64,000 nucleotides of DNA from contig FR884183.1 of assembly GCA_000435515.1 (NCBI GenBank), forward strand, positions 1 through 64,000. The letters are read 5' to 3'. Origin of the DNA: Firmicutes bacterium CAG:582 (GTDB lineage Bacteria > Bacillota_I > Bacilli_A > RF39 > UBA660). Shown in pieces: positions 25,402 to 34,954 of this stretch. The notes below the pieces were generated by a model. The model searched no databases. It had not been told where the DNA came from and saw nothing but the letters and a program-made list of their open reading frames with translations. Made by a program: the position numbers and the translations under genes. Numbering within the stretch: position 1 is the stretch's first letter; every line of letters starts with the position of its first letter.

Positions 25402-25987
25402 GGTAACCCTAGGCATTCTTTTACTTTTCTTAGGTATTAGTTGCTTATTGTTTACTTATTTCAAAACAATTAAATCGAATATATTCAATGAAAAAAATCT
25501 TAAATACTTTGAAGAAGTCGATATAGCAGAAACTATTGAAGAAGTAGTTGATGAAACTGTACCTGAAGAAACTACAACACCAGTAATAAATTACAATTAT
25601 ATAGGTTACTTAGATATCCCTAAAATCAATTTAAAAAGAGGATTTGTATCCTTGAACTCAAAATACAATAGTATTAGTTATAATGTTATGCTTATCAAGG
25701 GAAGCAGTATGCCAGATGTAAAAAATGGTAATCTTATACTTGCTGCTCATAGAGGTAACTCGTCGGTTTCATTTTTTGATAAGTTATATAAATTAAATCT
25801 TGGGGATGAAGCAAATGTTACATATAATGATAAAATATATACTTATAAATTAGTTAATACTTATCTAGAAGCAAAAGATGGAACAATCGCGATATATCGT
25901 GATGAAAATAAAACTACACTTACTCTTATCACTTGTACAAGAGGAGATAAAAAAACTCAAACAGTATTTATATTTGAGTTAGTATAA
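25373..25987 (+). CDS. Sortase family transpeptidase
   Basis: 204 aa. N-terminal TM (~10-30) and a sortase beta-barrel with His ~126 in LAAHRGNSS and catalytic Cys188 in LTLITCTRGDKKTQTV. The Arg usually found on the last strand is not at its common place; Arg190 sits two residues after the Cys. GTG 25373 chosen because AGGTGGAG (25359-25366) precedes; GTG 25361 is in frame. It overlaps the adhesin gene by 29 bases and is very likely its dedicated anchoring enzyme. Confidence 0.9.
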   Translation: MLEKLSKNAKVTLGILLLFLGISCLLFTYFKTIKSNIFNEKNLKYFEEVDIAETIEEVVDETVPEETTTPVINYNYIGYLDIPKINLKRGFVSLNSKYNSISYNVMLIKGSSMPDVKNGNLILAAHRGNSSVSFFDKLYKLNLGDEANVTYNDKIYTYKLVNTYLEAKDGTIAIYRDENKTTLTLITCTRGDKKTQTVFIFELV

Positions 25988-25999
25988 GGAGGTTAAATT

Positions 26000-26677
26000 A
26001 TGCCAGAATTATCAATTTTAGAAATTTTAAAATATGCGTTAAAATCATTAATGGATTCTAAAGTATTTATACTTATTTTGTTAGAAATAGCTATATTTGC
26101 TGTATCAGTTATTTTTTACAAATTAATGGATAAAAAAGTAGTTAAATATACAGCAGTTGGATCAAGTTTAGTTATACTTATGTTTTATATTGTTAACTAT
26201 ATAAGTACAGTTAAAGTATTTTTAAATAATGTAACTACAAAGTTAGTTGAACTAATATATTTTCCAACAACTTTAGAATTTGTCTTAGTAATGATTCTCT
26301 CATTTACAATAATGATTGTAACTTTAAAAAGCAAAAATACTAATAAAATATTAAAATTTATTAATTCAGTTTTACCAATTACAATATCCTTCATATTTTT
26401 ATCAATTATTGAGTATATCAATACTAATAACATAGCATTTGATGAATTTAGTGTATTTTCTAATCCGATAATGATGAGTTTATATGAATTATCAATGGGA
26501 TTATTTGTATTATGGATAATTGGTTTGATAATATATAAAATTGATGTATTTATTATCAATAGAATAGTTATAGTTGATGAATCTGAACTTCCTGATAGAA
26601 ATGTAGAAATTTATTTACCAAAGAGAAAAGAAGTAGAAGAAGAAATTGAACTTCCAAGATTAAAAAGTCAAATTTAA
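26000..26677 (+). CDS. Multi-pass membrane protein, unknown
   Basis: 225 aa with about five TM segments (~22-40, 48-70, 85-108, 115-137, 155-178) and a charged cytoplasmic C-terminus (~190-225). ATG 26000 follows AAGGAGG. Third gene of the adhesin-sortase operon (12-bp gap). It may assist surface-protein display, but no family is recognised. Confidence 0.78.
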   Translation: MPELSILEILKYALKSLMDSKVFILILLEIAIFAVSVIFYKLMDKKVVKYTAVGSSLVILMFYIVNYISTVKVFLNNVTTKLVELIYFPTTLEFVLVMILSFTIMIVTLKSKNTNKILKFINSVLPITISFIFLSIIEYINTNNIAFDEFSVFSNPIMMSLYELSMGLFVLWIIGLIIYKIDVFIINRIVIVDESELPDRNVEIYLPKRKEVEEEIELPRLKSQI

Positions 26678-26679
26678 TT

Positions 26680-26704
26680 AAGAAGATTAGTTCTTCTTTT
26701 TTTT
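26680..26704 (+). terminator. Terminator of the adhesin-sortase operon
   Basis: AGAAG (26681-26685) pairs with CTTCT (26693-26697), followed by T-run. Confidence 0.65.
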
Positions 26705-26733
26705 TACATTCATAGTATTAAGTAGGTGAAGAA

Positions 26734-27858
26734 ATGAAAAAGATAATTCTATTAATTATGTTATTAATTCCGTTTAAAGTTTTAGCAGTCGAAACTAGTG
26801 CCAAATCAAGTATTTTAATTGAACAATCAACTGGAACTATTCTAAGTGAAGAAGAAAGCCATACAAGATTACCTATGGCAAGTATGACAAAGATGATGAC
26901 ACTTTTAATTGTTATGGAAAATATTGAAAAGGGAAATATTAAACTTGATGATATGGTTCCAATAAGTGAAAGTGCAGCTTCTATGGGAGGAAGTCAAATA
27001 TACTTAAGTGCAAACACTACGATGAAACTAGATACTTTAATAAAAGCCATTTGTATTGCTTCAGCTAATGATGCAACTTATGCTGTTGCTGAATATATTG
27101 CAGGAACTCATGATGGATTTGTTAAACTAATGAATGAAAAGGTAAAAGAATTAGGACTTAAAGATACTAATTTTGAAAATGTACATGGATTAGATTCTGA
27201 TAACCATTATTCATCAGCATATGATATGGCTTTTATTGCTCGTGAGTTACTAAAACATCCTAAAATATTAGAATATTCAAGCATTTATGAAGACTATATT
27301 GCTCATCCAAATGGAACAAATACATGGATTGTTAATACTAACAAACTTCTTAATTATTATGATGGATTAGACGGATTAAAAACAGGATATACAACTAAAA
27401 GTGGATATTGTATTACAGCAACAGCTAAAAGAAATGATATGAGACTTATAAGTGTAGTAATGGGTGAAGAAAACAATAAAATTAGAAACCAAGATACTAT
27501 TTCTCTTTTAAATTATGGATTTTCTAACTTTAAACTTGAAACAGTATTAAAACGTGATGAAAATTTAGGAAAAATAAAAATTAAATCAGGTAAAGCTGAA
27601 TATGCTAATTTAAAATTAAAAACGGATGCTGTTGATCTAGTTAATATTCTTGAAAAAAATAAATATAATTATAAAATAACTAAGAATAAGGTAAGTGCGC
27701 CATTAAAAGTTGGAGATACTGTGGGAACACTTACAATTTATGCAAATGATATTAAAATTAAAGATATCGAGTTAACTGTTGATAAAGATATAAAACGTGC
27801 TAATTATTTTGATTACTTTAAAAGAAACATAAAATATTTTATTAGAGGTTGCTATTAA
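26734..27858 (+). CDS. D-alanyl-D-alanine carboxypeptidase (DacA/DacF)
   Basis: 374 aa S11 peptidase. Signal peptide (~1-19), SxxK in MASMTKMMT, SAN in IASANDATYAV, KTG in LKTGYTTKSGYC, then a C-terminal beta domain (~265-350) and a short amphipathic/basic anchor. All active-site motifs are intact. Second such enzyme within 5 kb; the other (22476) is more diverged. Confidence 0.95.
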   Translation: MKKIILLIMLLIPFKVLAVETSAKSSILIEQSTGTILSEEESHTRLPMASMTKMMTLLIVMENIEKGNIKLDDMVPISESAASMGGSQIYLSANTTMKLDTLIKAICIASANDATYAVAEYIAGTHDGFVKLMNEKVKELGLKDTNFENVHGLDSDNHYSSAYDMAFIARELLKHPKILEYSSIYEDYIAHPNGTNTWIVNTNKLLNYYDGLDGLKTGYTTKSGYCITATAKRNDMRLISVVMGEENNKIRNQDTISLLNYGFSNFKLETVLKRDENLGKIKIKSGKAEYANLKLKTDAVDLVNILEKNKYNYKITKNKVSAPLKVGDTVGTLTIYANDIKIKDIELTVDKDIKRANYFDYFKRNIKYFIRGCY

Positions 27859-27882
27859 TCTACATTTTTGTAGATTTTTTTT
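27857..27882 (+). terminator. Rho-independent terminator
   Basis: AATCTACA (27857-27864) pairs with TGTAGATT (27869-27876) around TTTT, followed by a long T-run. Confidence 0.88.
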
Positions 27883-27894
27883 TATTATTTAACG

Positions 27895-27903
27895 TGATAT
27901 AAT
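27895..27903 (+). promoter_or_regulatory. Extended -10 promoter element
   Basis: TGA-TATAAT immediately after the terminator T-run, 19 bp before ATG 27922. Confidence 0.5.
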
Positions 27904-27921
27904 ATCCATAGAGGTGGAAAA

Positions 27922-28563
27922 ATGAATAAGTATGTTTATCGTAGAATATCAGCGTTTTTAATAGATATATTTTTAGTAACATTTGTATCAACTATATTTT
28001 CATCAATATCATATGTTAATCCATTTATAGAAAATTATAAAGTTGCTTATGATGAATACAGAGAAATTTATAAATCAGAAAGTGAAAGTGTGTTAACAAA
28101 TCCAACTATTAAAAATGTTGTTGATTATTCAAATAAAATGAGTAAACAAATATATAAAATTGATTATTCAATGCTTTTTAACAATATATATTATTTAGTT
28201 TTTAGCTTTTTATATTTTGTACTATTTGCATATTTTACTAATGGACAAACTCTTGGTAAAAAATTATTTAAATTAAGGGTTGTAAGGCAAGATGGTGAAA
28301 AGGTAAAATTATCTAACTTAATGCTAAGGACACTTTTAAGTGGATCAAGTATTTTTATGGGGGTTAATATTATTGTGGTTATTCAATTATTGCTTTTAAT
28401 GATTTCTCAAAATCAAGTGTATTTCTATGCTATTTTATTTTCTTCAATGATTTCTTATGTTATTGAAATTATTGGATTGGTATTGTTGTTCTCAAAAGAG
28501 CATCGTTCACTTGATGATATAATTGGTTCTACTAAAGTTATTGATGAGGTAAAGTATGTATAG
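27922..28563 (+). CDS. RDD-family membrane protein
   Basis: 213 aa. Starts YRRISAFLIDIFLVTF (Arg/Asp of the RDD signature), followed by four TM segments, GQTLGKKLFKLRVVRQDGEKV between TM2 and TM3, and HRSLDDIIGSTKVI at the C-terminus, all typical of RDD proteins. Role usually unknown or transport-related. Overlaps the next gene by 8 bases. Confidence 0.88.
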   Translation: MNKYVYRRISAFLIDIFLVTFVSTIFSSISYVNPFIENYKVAYDEYREIYKSESESVLTNPTIKNVVDYSNKMSKQIYKIDYSMLFNNIYYLVFSFLYFVLFAYFTNGQTLGKKLFKLRVVRQDGEKVKLSNLMLRTLLSGSSIFMGVNIIVVIQLLLLMISQNQVYFYAILFSSMISYVIEIIGLVLLFSKEHRSLDDIIGSTKVIDEVKYV

Positions 28564-29395
28564 AATTATAAAGAATAGAGAAATCGCGAAAAATGTATTT
28601 GAATTAGTAGTTGAAAATGAACTTATTGCTAGTCATTTTAAACCAGGACAATTTGTTGTTGTTATGCCAGATGAAACATCAGAAAAAATACCATTAACAA
28701 TATATAAAACTGAAGGTAGTTGTGTATCAATGATTTATCAAGTTGTAGGTAAAACAACATATGATCTATCAAAAAAGAATGATTATATTTTTTCTATATT
28801 AGGTCCACTTGGAAAACCATCAATCATTTTAAATATGGAGGCTAAAAAAGTTTTATTTGTAGCAGGTGGAGTTGGAATTGCTCCAGTTATTCCTCAAGCT
28901 GTTGAACTAAAAAAACGTGGTGTTATATGTGATTTAATCTATGGAATGAAAACAATTGATAATTGCATATTAAAGGATGATATAGATAAATACTTTGACG
29001 ATGTTATAATCGTAACTGAGGATAACACAGCAGACCATATTGGACTTGTTACCGATTATGTTGATGATCTTTGTTATGATTTTATAATAACTATTGGACC
29101 AGTAATAATGATGAAGAAAGTTGTAGAGCTAGCAGAGGAGTTAAAAGTCCCTTCAATAGTAAGTATGAATCCTATAATGATTGATGGTACAGGAATGTGT
29201 GGGGCTTGTCGTTTATTTTATGACGGAATAATTCACTACGCGTGTATAGATGGCCCAGAATTTATTGGAGCAAAAGTTGATTTTGATTCATTAATTAAAA
29301 GAATGGATATGTATAAAACGATTGAAGGAAGAAAGTATCTTGAAGAAATTGAAGGAGATACTCATCATGGAGGCTGTGGTAACTGTGAACAATAA
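28556..29395 (+). CDS. FAD/NAD-binding flavoprotein subunit, NfnA/DHODH electron transfer-like
   Basis: 279 aa. N-terminal FAD-binding barrel (KPGQFVVVMPDE, IPLTIYKTEG), NAD(P)-binding domain with VAGGVGIAPVIPQ (~98-110), and a [2Fe-2S] cysteine cluster GTGMCGACRLFYDG ... HYACIDGPEF. With the GltA-like neighbour it matches the NADH-dependent ferredoxin:NADP+ oxidoreductase (Nfn) pair, which interconverts NADH, NADPH and ferredoxin pools; a sulphide dehydrogenase or glutamate-synthase-associated role is the alternative. The C-terminus adds HHGGCGNCEQ. Overlaps the large subunit by 29 bases. Confidence 0.88.
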   Translation: MYRIIKNREIAKNVFELVVENELIASHFKPGQFVVVMPDETSEKIPLTIYKTEGSCVSMIYQVVGKTTYDLSKKNDYIFSILGPLGKPSIILNMEAKKVLFVAGGVGIAPVIPQAVELKKRGVICDLIYGMKTIDNCILKDDIDKYFDDVIIVTEDNTADHIGLVTDYVDDLCYDFIITIGPVIMMKKVVELAEELKVPSIVSMNPIMIDGTGMCGACRLFYDGIIHYACIDGPEFIGAKVDFDSLIKRMDMYKTIEGRKYLEEIEGDTHHGGCGNCEQ

Positions 29396-30635
29396 ATATG
29401 ATTTTTCTGAAGTAAAAAAAGATATCAGTTGTGAAGAGGCAGTTTCTTTAAGCAATTATTGTTTGAATTGCAAAAATCCTATGTGTAAAAAAGGATGTCC
29501 TTTGGAAATTGATATTCCTGATTTTATATCGGCAATAAAAAATGAAGAATATGAGCGTGCTTATGAAATCATCAGTCAGAAAAGTGTAATGCCGGAGGTA
29601 TGTGGACGCGTTTGCCCTCAAGAACTTACCTGTGAAGCCAAATGTGTTCGCGGTCTAAAAGGAGAAAGTGTTAAGATTGGTAATCTCGAAAGATTTGTAA
29701 GCAATTATAAAACTCCAATTAAAGTAAAAAAAAGCAATGGTTTAAAAGTGGCGGTTGTGGGTTCTGGTCCATTTGGTTTAAGTTCAGCATATCATTTAAA
29801 AAAAGAAGGATTTGATGTAACTGTTTTTGAATCAAGCCATGTATTAGGTGGAGTTTTAATCTATGGAATTCCAGAATTTCGTCTACCTAAAAAAATAGTT
29901 GATGATGTAATTTATAAACTTGAGAATATGGGTGTTATATTTAAAACGGATGTTTTGATTGGAGCAACAATTACAATTGAAGAATTAAAAAAGAATTTTG
30001 ATTATATATTTTTAGGAACAGGTGCTGGTGTACCTAAAATGTTTGATATACCTGGTGTTATGTCTAAAAATGTTTTGAGTGCGAATGAACTTTTAACAAG
30101 AATAAATGTAATGCATGCTCCAAATTCTGATACTCCATTAATAATTCCTAGAAAAGTTGTTGTTATTGGAGGAGGAAATGTAGCATGTGATGCTGCTAGA
30201 TCTTTGGTTCGCCTTGGAAGTGATGTAACAATTTGTTATCGAAAAAGTGAAGAATTCTTAAAGATGCGTAAAGAGGAATATGAGCATGCTAAAATGGAAC
30301 ACGTGAACTTTATCTTTAATGCAGAACCGGTAAGAATTGAAACTGATAAGGCTTTTACAGTTAACAAATGCGTATTTAAAATAGCTAAAAAACATGAAAA
30401 AATTGAATGTGATATGGTAATTATCGCGATTGGAACGACTCATAATGATTTGATTCCTCGTTTAAATGGTATTAAATCGGATGAGTTTTATAAAATAGAA
30501 GCAAATGATTATGTTACTAGTGATAGTCGTGTATTTGCTGGTGGAGATGCAACAAGAGGTAATGCAACAGTAATTGATGCTTTAAGTGATGGCTTAAAAG
30601 CGGTAGAAAAATTAATGCAAATAATAAAAAAATAG
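29367..30635 (+). CDS. NfnB / GltA-like NADPH-dependent oxidoreductase
   Basis: 422 aa, homologous to the small subunit of glutamate synthase and to NfnB. N-terminal [4Fe-4S] domains (NYCLNCKNPMCKKGCPL; VCGRVCPQELTCEAKCVRG), FAD site VAVVGSGPFGLSSAYHL (~122-140), NADP site VVVIGGGNVACDAARSL (~268-284), C-terminal FAD motif FAGGDATRGNATVIDA. ATG 29367 is preceded by GGAGA; earlier in-frame starts lie deep in the upstream gene. No glutamate synthase large subunit is adjacent, which favours the Nfn reading. Confidence 0.9.
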   Translation: MEAVVTVNNKYDFSEVKKDISCEEAVSLSNYCLNCKNPMCKKGCPLEIDIPDFISAIKNEEYERAYEIISQKSVMPEVCGRVCPQELTCEAKCVRGLKGESVKIGNLERFVSNYKTPIKVKKSNGLKVAVVGSGPFGLSSAYHLKKEGFDVTVFESSHVLGGVLIYGIPEFRLPKKIVDDVIYKLENMGVIFKTDVLIGATITIEELKKNFDYIFLGTGAGVPKMFDIPGVMSKNVLSANELLTRINVMHAPNSDTPLIIPRKVVVIGGGNVACDAARSLVRLGSDVTICYRKSEEFLKMRKEEYEHAKMEHVNFIFNAEPVRIETDKAFTVNKCVFKIAKKHEKIECDMVIIAIGTTHNDLIPRLNGIKSDEFYKIEANDYVTSDSRVFAGGDATRGNATVIDALSDGLKAVEKLMQIIKK

Positions 30636-30651
30636 ATTTGGAAGTGAGAGT

Positions 30652-31233
30652 ATGAATAAGAAAAGTATTTTAGTAGTTATAGCTATTCTTTTATTTATTA
30701 TTATCTGTGGTTATTTAACTGGAAAAAATGATTCAGCAACAGATGAATATTTAAGTGGGAAATATAATATAGAAATAAAGATTAAAGATTATGGAACGAT
30801 AGATGCAACACTTGATGCAGATGTGGCTCCAATAACCGTTACAAACTTTGTTGATTTAGTTAAGAGTGGATATTATACTGGCTTGAAATTTCATCGCATA
30901 ATAGATGGCTTTATGATGCAAGGTGGAGCAGGAAATTCAAGAAATACGATAAAAGGTGAATTTTCAAGTAATGGCATTACAAACAATATAAGCCATGTAC
31001 GTGGAACAATATCCATGGCTCGTAGCAGTGATCCTGATTCGGCATCAACTCAATTTTTTATAGTGCAAAGTGATTCAACTTATTTAGATGGTAATTATGC
31101 AGCATTTGGTACTGTTACAAATGGTATGGATGTAGTTGATAAGGTTTGTAAAAATGTTGATGTTGAAGATAATAATGGAACAGTTGCTTTAGAAAATCAA
31201 CCAGTAATTGAATATATAAAAGTGATTGAGTAG
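30652..31233 (+). CDS. Cyclophilin-type peptidyl-prolyl isomerase, membrane-anchored
   Basis: 193 aa. N-terminal hydrophobic segment (~5-22, ending IIICGYLTG; the Cys does not fit a standard lipobox), then a cyclophilin domain with KFHRIIDGFMMQGGAG, GTISMARSSDPDSASTQFFIV and AAFGTVTNGMDVVD. Likely assists folding of exported proteins outside the membrane. ATG 30652 follows AAGTGAGAG. Confidence 0.92.
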   Translation: MNKKSILVVIAILLFIIICGYLTGKNDSATDEYLSGKYNIEIKIKDYGTIDATLDADVAPITVTNFVDLVKSGYYTGLKFHRIIDGFMMQGGAGNSRNTIKGEFSSNGITNNISHVRGTISMARSSDPDSASTQFFIVQSDSTYLDGNYAAFGTVTNGMDVVDKVCKNVDVEDNNGTVALENQPVIEYIKVIE

Positions 31234-31240
31234 GTGAGTT

Positions 31241-33085
31241 ATGAAAAAAATCAAAAATGTTGAATTGATCAATTATTTAATTATGTTTATATCATTTTTC
31301 TCAATTTGTATATTTACAAACATTTTTACTCGCGATTTAATAAATTTGGATAGTTATTACTTCAATGGTTTTCATTACCACATTCTTTGGGCTTTATTTT
31401 CCTTATCTTGGGTAGTTATATTTTTACTCATCTTATATCTTGTTCCTAAAAAGTATCGTTATAACGTGTATATTATCTTAAATATTGTCGTTGATGTTAT
31501 ATTCTTTGCTCAAATATGTTATGTGCAATCTTTAGGAAAATTTATGATTTTTTCTGATCTTTTTGTTGCCGGAGAGGGATTGCAATATGTACACTCAATA
31601 TTTGCAAACATGAGCGTTGGTATGCTTTTAACAATTGCCTTTACATTTATATGTATGATTGTCATTAAAGTATTAAGCAAATATGATGAAGATGTCCAAA
31701 CAAAGCCTAAATTTGTTGTTGTTCTGGTTTTGATTGTTGTAAGTTTATTTTTTAAAACAACTGGTTATATATTACTTGGAAGCAATAAAAACGTTAGAAC
31801 TTGGGAAGAAAATTACAATGCTAAAAGTATATACTTTAATTATACTAATCCAAATGCATCAATGTATATAAGTGGATTTTATGAATATAATGCTCGTGCT
31901 ATATATAAATATTTTTATAATCTACTAACTCTTGATAAAAGCGCACTTAAGAGTAAAATTGATGAATATAATAATATTTATGGAGTAGAGACTAAGAATA
32001 ACGATTATACGGGAATATTTAAAGGTAAAAATGTTATTTATATAATGATGGAAAGCGTTGATAATTGGGTAATTGATGAAGAAACTGCCCCAACTTTATA
32101 TAAACTTAGTCAAACTGGTTTAAATTTTACAAATAGATATTCACCATTTTTTAACGGTGGTCAAACAATTAATTCCGAGTTTGCTTGTAATACTGGAATG
32201 TATGCTATAAGTGATAAAGAGACTATATATGATAAGGATGATGTTACTTATCCTTATAGTATGGCTAATATGTTAAAGAAAAATGGATATAGAGTAGCAA
32301 GTTTTCATGCAAATACTAAAACATTTTATAATCGCGGAAAATTTCATAAACGTTTAGGGTATGATATGCATTATTCGGCTTATGATCTTCAAACTTCAGG
32401 TTTGCTTGATAAGAACAAGAATTATTTCAGTGATTATAATTTTATAAGTGATGATAACTTATATGATCTTATGATAAGTGATAAACCATTTTTTACATTC
32501 TTTACAACATATTCTGGACACTTAGAATACAATACTAATAATAAGGTATATAAATCTATAAAGAAAACTTTATCTAAAAAGAAATATGGTGAAGAAGAAT
32601 ATGTCTATAGAACATTGGTACATGATACAGATGATGCAATCAAAACTCTAATTGAAAAGTTAGAAAAAAGTAAGCTTTTGGATAAAACTGTTTTAGTATT
32701 AGTAAGTGATCATTATGTTTATGGTTATTCTGATACTGATTATGTTGCTATGAAAAAAAATAAATTAAATGATCGTAAAGAACTTCAAAATACTCCTTTT
32801 ATTATTTGGTCAAAAGATATTGAGGCTAAAACGATTGATACAATACTTGATACAGCTGATATTTTACCAACACTTCTTAATATGTTGAATATAACATATG
32901 ATCCTAAAAATTATCTTGGTGATGATGTGTTCTCAACAAGTCATGATGATTTTGTGTGGTTTTCAGATGGAACATTTATAAAAAGTTCTGATTGTGATTT
33001 AAGTGATGAATCAATTTTGACTAAAGTTAATTATAATATAAATAAAAATAGAGATATTTTGTTAACAAATTATTATGGAAAGTAG
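31241..33085 (+). CDS. LtaS-type sulfatase-family glycerophosphotransferase
   Basis: 614 aa. Five N-terminal TM segments (~10-180) and an extracellular sulfatase-fold domain: NVIYIMMESVDNW (metal-binding Glu), GGQTINSEFACNTG with nucleophile Thr309, VASFHANTKTFYNRGKFHKRLG, and VLVLVSDHYVYG (Asp-His metal ligands). Polymerises polyglycerophosphate lipoteichoic acid from phosphatidylglycerol, or transfers phosphoglycerol to another glycan. Length and motifs are normal. Confidence 0.93.
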   Translation: MKKIKNVELINYLIMFISFFSICIFTNIFTRDLINLDSYYFNGFHYHILWALFSLSWVVIFLLILYLVPKKYRYNVYIILNIVVDVIFFAQICYVQSLGKFMIFSDLFVAGEGLQYVHSIFANMSVGMLLTIAFTFICMIVIKVLSKYDEDVQTKPKFVVVLVLIVVSLFFKTTGYILLGSNKNVRTWEENYNAKSIYFNYTNPNASMYISGFYEYNARAIYKYFYNLLTLDKSALKSKIDEYNNIYGVETKNNDYTGIFKGKNVIYIMMESVDNWVIDEETAPTLYKLSQTGLNFTNRYSPFFNGGQTINSEFACNTGMYAISDKETIYDKDDVTYPYSMANMLKKNGYRVASFHANTKTFYNRGKFHKRLGYDMHYSAYDLQTSGLLDKNKNYFSDYNFISDDNLYDLMISDKPFFTFFTTYSGHLEYNTNNKVYKSIKKTLSKKKYGEEEYVYRTLVHDTDDAIKTLIEKLEKSKLLDKTVLVLVSDHYVYGYSDTDYVAMKKNKLNDRKELQNTPFIIWSKDIEAKTIDTILDTADILPTLLNMLNITYDPKNYLGDDVFSTSHDDFVWFSDGTFIKSSDCDLSDESILTKVNYNINKNRDILLTNYYGK

Positions 33086-33092
33086 GAAAAAT

Positions 33093-33695
33093 ATGAAAAA
33101 TACGAAAGAAATTATTTTGTTTTATGAAAAGGTACCTGATTTTAACTTAACTGATATAGCAAAAGAAATATTGGATAGATATGAATACTTAGGAGAACCG
33201 ACTATCATTCCTAGAAATGAAAATAATACTTTTTTAGTTGTGTTTAATAAAAATTCAGAATTTCAAATTGAAATCAATGATAAAAATGTTTTAATAGTTA
33301 TGAAACATAGTTATTTTAATGATCTTAATTCGATTGTTTTTGATGTAGTTGATACTTTTGAAATGTTTGATACTAAATTTTCTAGAATTGGTTATATTTC
33401 TTCAAATTTTGAATCCCCATTAAAAATAGAAAAAGCAAAAGAAAAATATTTAAATGTTGAAGAATTTAAAGATGTTTTAGAACTTAATTTAAGTTGGTAT
33501 AGAAAAATAAATTTTAGATCTTCATATATTAATTGCTGGGAAAGAGTAATTACCGATACAGTTAATTTTAAAGATTTGTTATTACAATATGATATAAATA
33601 CATTAGTAGGTGAAAAAGTAGATATTGATATGAAATTTATTAAAGATTTTTTCAAAACATCAGACGATTATATAGAAAAGAGAATAGACTTTTAA
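33093..33695 (+). CDS. Hypothetical protein
   Basis: 200 aa, soluble, not recognised. ATG 33093 follows AGTAGGAAAAAT; an ATG at 33075 inside the LtaS gene is in frame but lacks a ribosome site. Its TAA shares an A with the ATG of the VanZ gene (TAATG), so it is coupled to it. Confidence 0.72.
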   Translation: MKNTKEIILFYEKVPDFNLTDIAKEILDRYEYLGEPTIIPRNENNTFLVVFNKNSEFQIEINDKNVLIVMKHSYFNDLNSIVFDVVDTFEMFDTKFSRIGYISSNFESPLKIEKAKEKYLNVEEFKDVLELNLSWYRKINFRSSYINCWERVITDTVNFKDLLLQYDINTLVGEKVDIDMKFIKDFFKTSDDYIEKRIDF

Positions 33696-34135
33696 TGATT
33701 AAAAAGGCTTTATCAATTACTATAGTTATTGTGTGGTGTACTTTAATATTTGGTTATTCAAATCAAAATGGAGATATTTCTAAAGGTACTTCGGATAAAG
33801 TTGTTAACTATATTGGGAACATTTTTAAAATAAAAGAAGAAAGCCGTGAAAAATTAACATTTCCAGTTAGAAAATGTGCTCACTTTTTTGTCTACTTTGT
33901 ACTAGGATTTTTAATTATTAATATGTTTAAAACTTTTGATGTTAAAACCTCTCATGCAATTATTATTTCTGCTATTTTTTGTATGCTTTTTGCTGGAAGT
34001 GATGAATTACATCAATTATTTATTAGGGCAAGAACTGCTAAGGTAAGTGATGTGTTGCTTGATTCAAGTGCATCTTTATTGGGAATATATTTATATTATT
34101 TATTGATTAGAGGCAAATATGAAAAAAACATATAA
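33695..34135 (+). CDS. VanZ-family membrane protein
   Basis: 146 aa with four TM segments. VanZ signature: FPVRKCAHFFVYFVLGFL (~48-65) and GSDELHQLFIRARTAKVSDVLLDSSASLLG (~97-126). Prototype confers low-level teicoplanin resistance; most homologues are of unknown role. Overlaps genes on both sides. Confidence 0.9.
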   Translation: MIKKALSITIVIVWCTLIFGYSNQNGDISKGTSDKVVNYIGNIFKIKEESREKLTFPVRKCAHFFVYFVLGFLIINMFKTFDVKTSHAIIISAIFCMLFAGSDELHQLFIRARTAKVSDVLLDSSASLLGIYLYYLLIRGKYEKNI

Positions 34136-34661
34136 TTTCTTACTTGCAGTTATATTTAGTTTCACAATTATTATTGCTTCTTTTTCTTTAACTGTAATGT
34201 CCAAAAGATTGCAATTAAAAACTATTAATAAAAGTGAAGTGATAGATAAAATATATGAGGAAACAAATGTGGATAAAGATATTGTAAGAAAAGATTTAAA
34301 AGATTATGTAAATTCAAAATATAAAATGGTTACTTATGAAAACAAAAAGTATGAGAATAATATTAATTTCTTTTTAGTAAATGGTTATAAAAGTATAATT
34401 TATGTGGTTACAATAATTTTTATAATTATTACAGGTTATTTATTTAATAAAACGAAAAATGGTCATAACATTTATACGATACTTTTGATAACATCATTTA
34501 TTTTAATAAGCTTTTATGGAGCTATTTATATAACAGTTGATACAAATATTATCTTTAATTATCTTTTAAATATTTATTTACATTTTATATTACTTATAGC
34601 AGATATATTTTTTATTTTAGGAGTTGTTAATAAAGTCAAAAACGCCTCAACTAACTGCTGA
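34119..34661 (+). CDS. Membrane protein, unknown
   Basis: 180 aa with an N-terminal TM (~5-27), an extracytoplasmic charged segment (~30-85) and three further TM segments (~93-112, 120-140, 150-170). Not recognised. Overlaps the VanZ gene by 17 bases. Confidence 0.72.
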   Translation: MKKTYNFLLAVIFSFTIIIASFSLTVMSKRLQLKTINKSEVIDKIYEETNVDKDIVRKDLKDYVNSKYKMVTYENKKYENNINFFLVNGYKSIIYVVTIIFIIITGYLFNKTKNGHNIYTILLITSFILISFYGAIYITVDTNIIFNYLLNIYLHFILLIADIFFILGVVNKVKNASTNC

Positions 34662-34707
34662 GGAATAAAATAAGTCCATTATGGGAAAATATAATTGTGG
34701 TGATTAT

Positions 34708-34944
34708 ATGACTGGAATGGACGAAAATTATGTTTACTATTTAGTTAGTAGAAATTTAAAAAGAATTAGAAAAGAAAAAGGATTAACTCAAGAAAAACTT
34801 GCTGAATTAAGCAATTATTCGGTAGGATTTATCATGAATATTGAAAGTGAAAAATATTATCAAACCTTTTCTTTAGGAACTTTATGGCAATTTGGAAAAG
34901 CTCTAAATGTAGATATAAGAGAGTTCTTTAGACCACTAGATTAG
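34708..34944 (+). CDS. XRE-family HTH regulator
   Basis: 78 aa, almost entirely one Cro/cI-type helix-turn-helix: LVSRNLKRIRKEKGLTQEKLAELSNYSVGFIMNIESEK. ATG 34708 chosen, preceded by GGTGAT; ATG 34681 would give 87 aa but lacks a site. No membrane or effector domain. Confidence 0.85.
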   Translation: MTGMDENYVYYLVSRNLKRIRKEKGLTQEKLAELSNYSVGFIMNIESEKYYQTFSLGTLWQFGKALNVDIREFFRPLD

Positions 34945-34953
34945 TCTAGTGGT
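34932..34953. terminator. Bidirectional terminator
   Basis: Perfect 9-bp stem ACCACTAGA / TCTAGTGGT (34932-34940, 34945-34953) with TTAG loop, between the convergent HTH gene and sigK. Tails are only weakly T-rich. Confidence 0.65.
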
Positions 34954-34954
34954 T

